64,000 bases of DNA from Iodobacter arcticus (lineage in GTDB: Bacteria > Pseudomonadota > Gammaproteobacteria > Burkholderiales > Chitinibacteraceae). Shown piece by piece: positions 43,600-51,762 of the stretch. The stretch covers positions 1 to 64,000 of the forward strand of contig NZ_JBHTBQ010000033.1 of assembly GCF_042664895.1 (NCBI RefSeq). The letters are read 5' to 3'. The notes below the pieces were generated by a model. The model saw only the letters and a program-made list of their open reading frames with translations, was not told where the DNA came from and did not search any database. Position 1 is the first letter of the stretch, and the number at the start of each line of letters is the position of its first letter. Made by a program: the position numbers and the translations under genes.

Positions 43600-44415
43600 A
43601 TGCAACTTGCTCAGCAATTTCGCACACTAAACAATCAGGGCCAATTTTTATTGGCTAATGCTTGGGATGCAGGCAGTGCGCGGGTTTTTGCCGCCGCAGG
43701 CTTTGCGGCCCTTGGCACAACGAGTGGCGGAATGGCCTATGCACGTGGACTTAAAGACGGCGAGCAAATTGATCCCCAACTGATGTTCAGCGAGCTGGCG
43801 GCCATTTGCCGCGCGGTAGATGTGCCCGTGACTGCAGATATTGAAGCGGGCTACGGAAGCTCCCCCGAGTCGGTGGCCGCGACCATCAAGGCGGTGATTG
43901 CGGCGGGGGTGAATTTAGAAGATCGCCAGCATGGCGCAGCGGAGCTGTTTGATTTAAGCGCTCAAGTGGAACGAATCTGCGCGGCCCGCAAGGCGGCGGG
44001 AGGTTTGCTGTGGATTAATGCTCGTACTGACACCTATTTGCTGGGCTTGGGCGTGAATGAGGAAGAGCGTTTAACCATCACGGTAGAGCGGGCCAATGCC
44101 TATTTGGCTGCTGGGGCCGATATGGTGTTTGTGCCGGGCTTAGTTGATTTGCCCTCGTTAACGCGTCTTTGCCAGTTGGTAAATGGCCCCGTCAGCGTCA
44201 TGGCCATGCCAGGCGCGCCTTCCGCTGCGGCCTTGTTTGCCACAGGCGTGCGTCGGGTGAGTCTGGGTGTTTGTCCGATGCTGGCACTCATGGGCACCTT
44301 GCGCGATATTGCGTTTGAGGCGCGTGAGGCGGGCACCTGGCAATTGATGGGTGAGCGTTTTTATGGCTTTGCAGAGGCCGAAGCCTTGGGGAGATCAGGA
44401 GCGGGCAGAGCCTGA
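43600..44415 (+). CDS. Isocitrate lyase/PEP mutase superfamily enzyme
   Basis: 271 residues, a TIM barrel of the PEP mutase/isocitrate lyase group: LANAWDAGSARVFAAAGFAA near the N-terminus, TSGGMAYARG, VTADIEAGYG with metal-binding acidic residues, NLEDR and WINARTDTYL. Members cleave or form C-C or P-C bonds; lacking the isocitrate-lyase KKCGH motif, it is probably an oxaloacetate hydrolase- or carboxyvinyl-lyase-like enzyme of unknown substrate. Preceded by TTAGGAG. Its 3' end overlaps the convergent ClbS-like gene by 55 bp. Confidence 0.8.
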   Translation: MQLAQQFRTLNNQGQFLLANAWDAGSARVFAAAGFAALGTTSGGMAYARGLKDGEQIDPQLMFSELAAICRAVDVPVTADIEAGYGSSPESVAATIKAVIAAGVNLEDRQHGAAELFDLSAQVERICAARKAAGGLLWINARTDTYLLGLGVNEEERLTITVERANAYLAAGADMVFVPGLVDLPSLTRLCQLVNGPVSVMAMPGAPSAAALFATGVRRVSLGVCPMLALMGTLRDIAFEAREAGTWQLMGERFYGFAEAEALGRSGAGRA

Positions 44416-44909
44416 TTTTTTTTCCATCTGCGCAGTTTTGAGCACGCACTTTGGTAGGGGGCAATGGTGTTGACTTGTATCCATTTTACGATTGGCCATT
44501 TATCCCCCGCCCATTTCCTTTTGCCCTGTTCAAAAAGCGTGCTTTCTTCATTATCCAGAATAAATTGTCGGATTTGTCCGGCTAATTCGGCAAATTCAGC
44601 ATGTAATTGGCTGAGTGATGAATTGCAATGGCGGGCGTAAAAGCTTTGGGCGAGCAGCCCAAGCTGATTCCATTTAAAACCCGGCGCAGGCATTTGTGCG
44701 GGCTTCCCTTGTAACTCGTCTTTATCCCATTGCAATAAAAGCTGGCCCCAGCCTATTTGATAGGCAAGTAAATCGCACGCTGATATTTTTCCTTCTATTT
44801 CGGGCAATCTTGTATCTTGCTCCGGTATGGTGGCGAGCTCTTTGATCAGCTTGGAATAAGCGCTGTCAAAGTTCAGAAGCAGCTCTGCTTTATTGCATGG
44901 AAGTGGCAT
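44361..44909 (-). CDS. ClbS/DfsB family four-helix protein
   Basis: 182 residues: NKAELLLNFDSAYSKLIKEL at the N-terminus, SACDLLAYQIGWGQLLLQWD, PGFKWNQLGLLAQSFYA and WPIVKWIQVNTIAPYQSAC. This fits the ClbS/DfsB (DinB-like) family, whose ClbS member inactivates colibactin and DfsB acts in biofilm/solvent contexts. Cytoplasmic, no signal. It converges on, and overlaps by 55 bp, the PEP-mutase-like gene. The role here is unknown. Confidence 0.8.
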   Translation of the reverse strand: MPLPCNKAELLLNFDSAYSKLIKELATIPEQDTRLPEIEGKISACDLLAYQIGWGQLLLQWDKDELQGKPAQMPAPGFKWNQLGLLAQSFYARHCNSSLSQLHAEFAELAGQIRQFILDNEESTLFEQGKRKWAGDKWPIVKWIQVNTIAPYQSACSKLRRWKKNQALPAPDLPKASASAKP

Positions 44910-45036
44910 GGCATAACCCCTGCTAATTAATTGAGTGGCATAAATAAAATTCTACTCAGGATATGTAAATAATCTGGGTATCTGCTCTGGCATATTCAGG
45001 TTAACTTTAGCATTCATCATCCCATGCAGAGCTATT

Positions 45037-46065
45037 ATGCTTAGCCGATTATTCAGTTTTGCTCTGGTTTTATCCGTAATGAGCTCGGCGGCTTTGGCCG
45101 CCGCACCTACTTTGCAGCATTTTATTTATATTAATCACCGCGAGGCAGACGGCGCAAATATCAAGGCGGATAAGGGTCTGCTTGATCCACGCTTTAGTGG
45201 TGCGCAAATTGTTTACACATGGCGGGATCTGGAGCCAAGGAAAGATCATTACGATTTTAGTGCCATTAAAGCGGATATTGCCTATTTGAATTCGATGAAT
45301 AAAAAACTGTGGATTCAGCTGCAGGAAAAGTCTTTTACGCCCCGTGTGAATGTGCCTGATTATCTGCGGCAAGATCCTGTTTTTAAAGGTGGTGTAGTCA
45401 AGCAAAGCATGTTGAGTGCGCCCGAGCGCGATCCCAATAAGCCGGTGACGGATGATGAATATGGCTGGTCGGCCAAAATGTGGGAGCCATCGGTGCGGGA
45501 GAGCTATCAAAAACTAATCCAGCAATTGGGCCGTGAATTTGATGGCAAGATTGCAGGGATTAATTTTAGCGAAAGCTCGATTGATATCGGCACTGAAAAC
45601 GCCGATGGCAGCACTACTTTTCCAAAAGATTTCAGCCCTAAGGCCTATGTAGATGCGATTGGCGACAATATGCGCGTGTTGGCTGGCGCATTTAAGCAAT
45701 CCACCGCCATGGTTTATTTAAATTTTCTGCCGGATGAATGGCTGCCGGGCGATGATAAGGGCTATATGCGCGGTCTGTTTGCCTTGGCCCAATCGTTAAA
45801 AATGGGCGTGGGTGGGCCGGATTTAATGCCTTACCGCAAAAGCCATATGGCGCAGAGCTATGGTTTTTTTAAAGATTATCCTAATAGCTTAGTCAAAGGC
45901 ATGGCCGTGCAGGATGGTAATCTTCGCCAGATTAACCCTAAGACCGGCAAAAAGAACACAGTGGGCGATATTCTGGATTTTGGCCAGAATTATTTAGGCT
46001 TGGATTATATTTTCTGGGTAGAGGACGAGCCATATTTTACGGATGAGGTGTTAAAAACACTTTAG
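45037..46065 (+). CDS. Secreted TIM-barrel (glycoside-hydrolase-like) protein
   Basis: 342 residues with a clear signal peptide (LLSRLFSF-type start, cleavage near LAAAP). The mature part has the beta/alpha pattern of family-5-like barrels: IVYTWRDLEPRKDHYDFSAI, LNSMNKKLWIQLQEKSF, INFSESSIDI in which the Glu could be acid/base, and FWVEDEPYF with a second Glu/Asp cluster near the end. It probably acts on an extracellular or periplasmic glycan, but I cannot assign a CAZy family or substrate. Divergent from the ClbS-like gene. Confidence 0.55.
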   Translation: MLSRLFSFALVLSVMSSAALAAAPTLQHFIYINHREADGANIKADKGLLDPRFSGAQIVYTWRDLEPRKDHYDFSAIKADIAYLNSMNKKLWIQLQEKSFTPRVNVPDYLRQDPVFKGGVVKQSMLSAPERDPNKPVTDDEYGWSAKMWEPSVRESYQKLIQQLGREFDGKIAGINFSESSIDIGTENADGSTTFPKDFSPKAYVDAIGDNMRVLAGAFKQSTAMVYLNFLPDEWLPGDDKGYMRGLFALAQSLKMGVGGPDLMPYRKSHMAQSYGFFKDYPNSLVKGMAVQDGNLRQINPKTGKKNTVGDILDFGQNYLGLDYIFWVEDEPYFTDEVLKTL

Positions 46066-46172
46066 CATATTTGTAAAAAGCAGCTTCTTTGTCTTAACAA
46101 AACGTGCAAAGGGCAGCTAAATACAGTTTTTCGCAGCTCATATTTTATCTGCTATCTGGGAGTTTTAATTCT

Positions 46173-46766
46173 TTGAGTACCGTCTCTTCTGACTTGCTGA
46201 GCATCCTGCCTTACCGACAGACTTCTGGGCAGGTGCGGCGGGATATTGCCTTGCTGATGCATCGTGTATGGCCTGATCAGTCTGCTCCCTCTCAGGGCGA
46301 AACCGTGCCAGAGGAGCATGATCCGGCGCTAGATGCGCTTTCCTGCTTTATATATCGGGGCAATCGCCTGCTCAGCTACGCTGCGGTGCTGAATTTTACA
46401 CTTAGCCACGCCGGGCAGACCTTTCGCGTGGCCGCATTGAGCTGTGTTGCAACCGACCCTGCCTATCAGAAGCAGGGGCTAAGTAGTTTAGTCGTCAGTA
46501 CAGTCACTCGCTGTATTGAAAACAGCCATGCTGATATCGGCTTGTTTACTTGCGATCCACCACTAGCTTCGTTCTACGCCAAAGCAGGCTGGCCAGCGGT
46601 TTCTGGCGTGGCTGTGATTGGAAGCCATGATACGGGCGCATTATCTAGCACGGAGCTGGGCAAGGTGGTGCTGCTTCGCATGTTGTCTGAGCATGCATCC
46701 GACCACGCTGCGGCATTTGCGAATACCACCCTTGCACTGGGGTTGCCGCTGGGGCAGTTTGTCTGA
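46173..46766 (+). CDS. GNAT-family N-acetyltransferase
   Basis: About 197 residues if the TTG at 46173 is used (GGGAG 11 bases before); the frame is open from a GTG at 46104, and the extra residues look unlike the family. The acetyl-CoA segment VAALSCVATDPAYQKQGLSS holds the R/QxxGxG-like motif A (QKQGLSSLV), and DPPLASFYAKAGWPAVSG is motif B. No substrate can be named. Same strand as its neighbours but no overlap. Confidence 0.7.
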   Translation: MSTVSSDLLSILPYRQTSGQVRRDIALLMHRVWPDQSAPSQGETVPEEHDPALDALSCFIYRGNRLLSYAAVLNFTLSHAGQTFRVAALSCVATDPAYQKQGLSSLVVSTVTRCIENSHADIGLFTCDPPLASFYAKAGWPAVSGVAVIGSHDTGALSSTELGKVVLLRMLSEHASDHAAAFANTTLALGLPLGQFV

Positions 46767-46904
46767 TTCTTAAACAAGATGGGCACTTAGCCTTGCCTGG
46801 ACTTACCCGCAGTGCTTGCCCCTAAATACTCAGAAACCCGTAAAATGCCCGCATTCGCTCAAGCCTTATGTCTTGTTGATGACTTTTATTGAACTGGATA
46901 CCCC

Positions 46905-48002
46905 GTGGAATTATTAAATATTAATTGCTTGGGCAAAGCGCTCAGGCTGGAAGGTACGCCAGCGGGCTGGCAGCAGCTATTTTGGGACAATACCTTAGTT
47001 GCAGAAAAAAACGCCTCGGCAGAGCGCGAAGGATTGAGTGCTTTGCAATTTGAGCTCTCCGCGGTAGCGCAAGATGGCACCGCCGTAACCACGCGTGTTC
47101 GCCTTGAAACAGATCTGCAGTGGCAGCCCTTTGTGCTGAAATATCGCTTGCTCGTTGATGAGCAAGAGGCGGTACAAGGCCAGCGCAATACTCGGGATAT
47201 CGAGCGGCAAACACCTGTTGTGCCGATTACTAAAACCAATAAGCTGAGCTTGCTTGGGCTGGGTGCTTTGGCGCTTAAACTGCTTAAAAGTGCCAAACTG
47301 GTTAAAGTGGCTTTAGCCGGGGCGAGTGTTGCGGCGTATTCATGGTTATTTTCTTTTCAGTTTGCCATTGCGCTGATTGCCTGTTTGGTTTTTCATGAAT
47401 ACGGCCATATCAGGGCGATGAAATACTTTGGTATCAAAACCAAAGGCATTTATTTAATTCCCTTTATGGGCGGATTAGCATTGTCGGATGAGAAAATTAA
47501 TACTCGCTGGCAAGATGTAGTGATTTCAATCATGGGGCCAAGCTTTGGCCTATTGTTATCGATTGCTTGTCTGGTGGTTTATTGGCTGACGGGCTCGATG
47601 TTTTTTGCAGGCTTGGCTGCATTTAATGCGCTACTTAATTTATTTAATTTATTACCCATTCTGCCGCTTGATGGCGGGCACATCTTAAAAAGCATTAGTT
47701 TTTCGATGAATAGCGTGCTGGGCTTGGTGGCCTGTGTGGCGGGCGCTGCTTTCGGTGTATTTATCAGCTATACCCTTGGTTTGGCATTATTAGGATTCTT
47801 ATTGCTGATTGGTAGTGTAGAAATCGTCTTTGAATGGCGAGGCCGCCATCAAAGCCATCTATTGCCGCTGGATCGCTATGGGCAAATCTTCTCTGCGGTG
47901 TGGTATTTAATTACCGTGGGCGCATTGATTGGCATCATTTGGTATTTTGCTGGGCATGGCGATGACATGTTGCGTATGCCTTTGCAGGTTTTAAAAAGTT
48001 AA
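46905..48002 (+). CDS. Site-2-protease-type membrane metallopeptidase (M50)
   Basis: 365 residues from a GTG at 46905. A soluble N-terminal domain (~1-125) precedes about six membrane segments. The zinc motif HEYGH at 164-168 and LPLDGGH with Asp 256 form the M50 active site. S2P enzymes cleave substrates within the membrane; no PDZ domain is visible, so this is a minimal form. The upstream AAACCCGTAAAAT promoter-like block recurs before the radical-SAM gene at 51719. Followed by a bidirectional terminator. Substrate unknown. Confidence 0.85.
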   Translation: MELLNINCLGKALRLEGTPAGWQQLFWDNTLVAEKNASAEREGLSALQFELSAVAQDGTAVTTRVRLETDLQWQPFVLKYRLLVDEQEAVQGQRNTRDIERQTPVVPITKTNKLSLLGLGALALKLLKSAKLVKVALAGASVAAYSWLFSFQFAIALIACLVFHEYGHIRAMKYFGIKTKGIYLIPFMGGLALSDEKINTRWQDVVISIMGPSFGLLLSIACLVVYWLTGSMFFAGLAAFNALLNLFNLLPILPLDGGHILKSISFSMNSVLGLVACVAGAAFGVFISYTLGLALLGFLLLIGSVEIVFEWRGRHQSHLLPLDRYGQIFSAVWYLITVGALIGIIWYFAGHGDDMLRMPLQVLKS

Positions 48003-48025
48003 AACTGCAATTTCGTTGATAAATA

Positions 48026-48054
48026 AAAAGCCAGATCGGACGATCTGGCTTTTT
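48026..48054. terminator. Bidirectional terminator
   Basis: AAAAGCCAGAT / ATCTGGCTTTT with A and T runs on opposite sides, between the convergent M50 gene and the ATPase operon; it can serve both strands. Confidence 0.85.
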
Positions 48055-48104
48055 ATTTAAATAAAAGAGCAAATAAAAGCCAAGTTGAACTTTGTTTGGT
48101 TTTT

Positions 48105-49541
48105 TTATTTCATGGGCCTAACTCCACCGCGACGTCCAAGTCCGAAGCCTACTCGATACAAATCAGGCATGTTAACGCGACCATCTTTCATTGTCTCAAA
48201 TAGGCCGAGTCGTTCAAGGTCTTCTCGAACTCCTTGCCAACCTCGTGCTGCATGTTGTGGTGGCAGTCGCTCATGCGGAACTGCTGTTGGCCCTTCTGCA
48301 AACTGTTGAACCCAACGTTCTTCGATAATTGAAAACTCACAAGGGACAGTTACACCCTTTAATGGCTCAAAAATGTTTTTCACCCAAGGATAATCTTCTG
48401 CCATCTCTGCAATGCGGATTTCTGAAGCTTTTTGAACGCCGCGTTTTATGCTTTCGTAATGTAGAGCTACGTGATGGTTAGTGTATTTATCTAGAGAATC
48501 TTCCGCTGCCGCATGAATTGCCGCTAAAAATGATCGTGGTGATGTACGACCATTACCATCAGCTAAATGGCTTACAGACCAGACATAGGGTACTCCGCGA
48601 CGCCGGTCCTTTCCCATCCAAGGGCCGGCTAGTGTTTCGAACAGTGCTCGCTGTTTGAGTCCTTCGCGTTTGGCCGTTTCATCTAGTGCCCAAATTCCAT
48701 TTGCTTGAACGGGAGGGCTTCCATAGGCTTGCTCATAGGTTGTTCGAAGTATTTCCCCATGTATATCCGGGGCATTGCAGAGTAACTGCCAAAGTAGACC
48801 GTGTAGGTCATGGGGTTGCCATGTTAGCTCGGCTTTGGTTGACATTAGTTTTGAGGCATCAGGGAAGTCTGTAACAGTTCGTTCTAGCTGATCTTCTCGG
48901 AGAAAAACCTTGGCATGGATTGCTGGGTAGGATTTTAGCCATAGGACTACCCTGAGTAAGTCACGGACGATAGTGTCCATGCTTTGCCAGTCGTTGCTTG
49001 AGCGGTCAAGCGCATCGAATACGATGAGTCCTTTTTCGCCATTGGTTATAAAAGCCAGATTGGCTTTTTGTATGAGTCTAGCCAAAGGCTCAGGGTTTGT
49101 TCTTACCCAAGAGCTTGTTTGTGACCAGCTATCTGTTGGAATTGTTTCATTGATATATTCCGCAAGCCAGCGCAAGACGACAGCTCGCCATACTTCATAT
49201 GGGCTAAAACCTTGCATTAACAGGTCGGCGAAAACCTCGGTGTTTGGGTAGAAGTCAATGTTTTCATTGACCGCAAATCCGATACGCACTTGGGTATGTT
49301 CCAATTCGCGAACTGAGGCCCCTAGCATAGTGCGTAAAGTGGCGGATCCTAGCGCTGCCGTCCAGAACGATTTGCCGACACCACGTGAGCCTATAACCAG
49401 ATTTGATTCTAGTCTTAGTGCTTTAAGGTGAGCAGGAGGGATATAAACCAGACTTTGATCTGTTACTTCTCCATAATTCGATGTTGTATAAGGAATTGCC
49501 GCGATCATGGCGTGGCGAATTGATGTAACTAGGTTACCCAT
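48105..49541 (-). CDS. P-loop ATPase, third gene of an undescribed ATPase/HEPN-like operon
   Basis: 478 residues from the ATG at 49541, which follows AAGGAG and overlaps the preceding ATPase by 8 bases (an ATG ten codons upstream lacks this support). Walker A GSRGVGKS at 51-58; a Walker B-like LIVFDALDRSS at ~173-182, the hhhhDxhD form seen in STAND/AAA ATPases. After ~220 the sequence is not one I recognise, though PHDLHGLLWQLL and a basic Arg/Gly C-terminus (GLGRRGGVRPMK) suggest helical and possibly nucleic-acid-binding parts. No membrane segments. Probable defence or stress-response effector or sensor ATPase. Confidence 0.7.
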   Translation of the reverse strand: MGNLVTSIRHAMIAAIPYTTSNYGEVTDQSLVYIPPAHLKALRLESNLVIGSRGVGKSFWTAALGSATLRTMLGASVRELEHTQVRIGFAVNENIDFYPNTEVFADLLMQGFSPYEVWRAVVLRWLAEYINETIPTDSWSQTSSWVRTNPEPLARLIQKANLAFITNGEKGLIVFDALDRSSNDWQSMDTIVRDLLRVVLWLKSYPAIHAKVFLREDQLERTVTDFPDASKLMSTKAELTWQPHDLHGLLWQLLCNAPDIHGEILRTTYEQAYGSPPVQANGIWALDETAKREGLKQRALFETLAGPWMGKDRRRGVPYVWSVSHLADGNGRTSPRSFLAAIHAAAEDSLDKYTNHHVALHYESIKRGVQKASEIRIAEMAEDYPWVKNIFEPLKGVTVPCEFSIIEERWVQQFAEGPTAVPHERLPPQHAARGWQGVREDLERLGLFETMKDGRVNMPDLYRVGFGLGRRGGVRPMK

Positions 49542-50838
49542 GCCTCTCTCCTTCGCTAGCGGCGATAGCATCTATGCCATCGACTAAGTGGCCAAAGATT
49601 GCTGTTATTTCATGTGGGTCTACATTCTGGAAACGAGTATGTACTGAACGTAGTGCTGCAAATCCGCGATGCCATTTGACTGGCCAAGGGTAGTGAGGGG
49701 CCGCTTCATCGGATTCATCAAAGCTAAAGCGCTCCCCCGTGGTTTCTCCCGCAGGGATTTCATCGTAAAGCGTTTCCGTAAAAGTATTCCAAGCTCGTTC
49801 TCGTAGCCCCTCGAAATATTCAGCACCATTTAATTCTGGAATCATTGCTCCAACCATTTGAAGTCGCTCGCGGATGCCCCTTGCGACTCCTGCACGATGC
49901 CAGTGACGAAATAAAATACGATAGCCAGACCAAGTCTGTTCACCATCAATTGCAAAAAGCAAGACTCCACACGCCCCGAGGTCGGTAACACAAGCCGATG
50001 CGACTTCGTCGATGCCAGCTCGTGAATCAATCAAGATTACATCTGGGTGTAAGTGCTGTTCCAGATCGTTTAGTAAGCGATTTAAACGTTTTGACCAAGA
50101 TTCGCGTACGCCATCTGGGCCGACTTTAGACATCCACACTCGTCCGAGTTTTGCAACGTATTCGCCTGGATCGCGACCATGCGCAGGAACGACGTAAATC
50201 TCCCCATCGTGGGATAGATTACTTGTCGCGTACATGCCTGAAAAGACACTCGCACCGTTGTCTACCAAGTCTTCTACCAGCCAGTCGGCAATACCAAATT
50301 GGGGGCGGCGCTCCTCTGGTAGTAATGAACTCGATAGTCCAGGTGACTCTAAATCGAGATCTAGTACCAGAACGCGTTTACCCTGTTGTGCCTGTGACCA
50401 TGCGGAAACAGCAAGTGCCGTAGATCGTCCTACACCCCCTTTGATTGAAAAAAATACAATGCGTGGTGCACCGGCTGCAATAGGCTCTATATTTGCCCAG
50501 TCAGTATCTGTGGTTAGTCGATCGACAATCGTTACGGCGTCAAAACCTTCCAATTTGAAGTGTGGTGCATTCTGTATCACTGTGTGTACGTCGGCTTCAA
50601 ATAAAACCATACGCTCTGGAGGGAATGAGTGTGCGCCAAGGCGCGTATGTAGTTCCAAAACTATCGAGTTAAGGGCATGATTAGCTTCAGTGTCATCTCG
50701 TATGCTTTCGTTTACGACTAAACGCACACGGCCATTTAAATCTCGATTGATTACGATGGCGCCAAGTTTTTGTAAGTTTTCGGTTTGCGCCTGCAGTATT
50801 TCTTTGATCGCAGGCAAAATCTCATCAAAGGTGCTCAT
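49534..50838 (-). CDS. ParA/MinD-like ATPase with a KGGVGR P-loop
   Basis: 434 residues. An N-terminal domain of ~125 residues precedes a MinD/ParA-type fold: P-loop FSIKGGVGRST with Lys 133 and Arg 138, VLVLDLDLESPGLSS (switch I/Asp), and VILIDSRAGIDE (Walker B-like). Canonical ParA/MinD have KGGVGKT; here Arg replaces the P-loop Lys while the signature Lys remains. No chromosome-partition neighbours are present. Overlaps the upstream HEPN-like gene by ATGA and the downstream ATPase by 8 bp, so the three are made together. Likely a nucleotide-dependent switch or loader for the operon, role inferred. Confidence 0.8.
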   Translation of the reverse strand: MSTFDEILPAIKEILQAQTENLQKLGAIVINRDLNGRVRLVVNESIRDDTEANHALNSIVLELHTRLGAHSFPPERMVLFEADVHTVIQNAPHFKLEGFDAVTIVDRLTTDTDWANIEPIAAGAPRIVFFSIKGGVGRSTALAVSAWSQAQQGKRVLVLDLDLESPGLSSSLLPEERRPQFGIADWLVEDLVDNGASVFSGMYATSNLSHDGEIYVVPAHGRDPGEYVAKLGRVWMSKVGPDGVRESWSKRLNRLLNDLEQHLHPDVILIDSRAGIDEVASACVTDLGACGVLLFAIDGEQTWSGYRILFRHWHRAGVARGIRERLQMVGAMIPELNGAEYFEGLRERAWNTFTETLYDEIPAGETTGERFSFDESDEAAPHYPWPVKWHRGFAALRSVHTRFQNVDPHEITAIFGHLVDGIDAIAASEGERHG

Positions 50839-51275
50839 GAAAATAATCCATCCAATTTTGCTTTTTTTATCAGCACATGCACAACGTTGGCTCCGTTTTG
50901 ATGTACTTTTGCACGCACTTCATCGAAATGGGATTGATGGGCATAGCGTTGAGCCACATCCCAATCGGCATATGGATTAATTGTTGGGAGTGGATAACTT
51001 GCGCCGGCTGTATATCCAGAACGATAAGATTCATAGCGATCCCAAGCACTACCTTTTTTTGCTTCATTTATATGTGCGCGGTCTTGAAGATTCTTTGGTG
51101 CACCCGTTGTAGCTTCAACTTGCATTCCAAATAGCATCATTAGTCGCTTTAACCCACATTCAGCGGCTACACCATAAAGATGATCGGCATTGGCCCAGCG
51201 TGAAGCTTCAAACAATAGATCAGCATCTTGTCTGTGACGATCATGAGCGTCGAGAAAGTCAGTGTTCATTGACAT
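50835..51275 (-). CDS. HEPN-like small protein, first gene of the ATPase operon
   Basis: 146 residues, mostly helical. The segment ASRWANADHLYGVAAECGLK contains R-x5-H, within the R-x4-6-H motif of HEPN ribonucleases/toxins, in the right context (an amphipathic helix with AAECGLKRLMM). No membrane segment. ATG at 51275 with GGAAA upstream; a second ATG two codons in is possible. HEPN proteins are frequent RNase effectors of abortive defence. Assignment rests on one motif and helix pattern, so another small helical family is possible. Confidence 0.5.
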   Translation of the reverse strand: MSMNTDFLDAHDRHRQDADLLFEASRWANADHLYGVAAECGLKRLMMLFGMQVEATTGAPKNLQDRAHINEAKKGSAWDRYESYRSGYTAGASYPLPTINPYADWDVAQRYAHQSHFDEVRAKVHQNGANVVHVLIKKAKLDGLFS

Positions 51276-51762
51276 ATGTTTCCAATATCTAACTCAAAAG
51301 TGTCTTGTGTTTGAATGGTTTTGGTTTGTTTTGATGGATAGTATCGAAAAAACTGTCAAACCAATTTTTTTGCAGTGAGGTTATTGATTTTTTTATTGCT
51401 GTTTTTAATATGTATTAATCATTTTTTATGATAAACCGTAGTTTGTAGTGATGCTTGTGGCGTACTTAGGTAAGTGGGGAGCCATTTACTTTTAATATGG
51501 GTTAAGTTTACCACTGCGCTTAAATTACATGGAAGCTCGTTTGGAGTGAGTGCCTTGAATGAGCTTTTTATATACGAGCCTAATGGTCTTTTCGATCATT
51601 ATGTTAATTTTGATGCTTCTTGCTTTTTTCTGAGCGTGTATGCATACCTATGATTTATTCCGTGTTTTGTCCCGTGGCAAAATTGATGAAGGTTAGTTCT
51701 TTTCTCTTTCCACCTTATAAACCCGTAAAATACCCCTCTTTGCCTCAAGCCAGATGTCCGCC
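51276..51762. other. 487-bp AT-rich divergent intergenic region
   Basis: Strikingly A/T-rich around 51350-51430. A TTGACA hexamer (minus strand, 51354-51359) is a possible -35 for the HEPN-like gene, but no well-spaced -10 was seen. AAACCCGTAAAAT at 51719-51731 looks like a promoter for the radical-SAM gene. No genes or terminator-like hairpins were found. Confidence 0.4.

Noticed and set aside
49534..50838. Chromosome or plasmid partition ParA
   Set aside because: No ParB gene, no parS-like repeats, altered P-loop and a long N-terminal extra domain.
51354..51359. TTGACA as promoter of the HEPN-like gene
   Set aside because: No -10 hexamer at 16-18 bp; kept only as a note in the intergenic entry.
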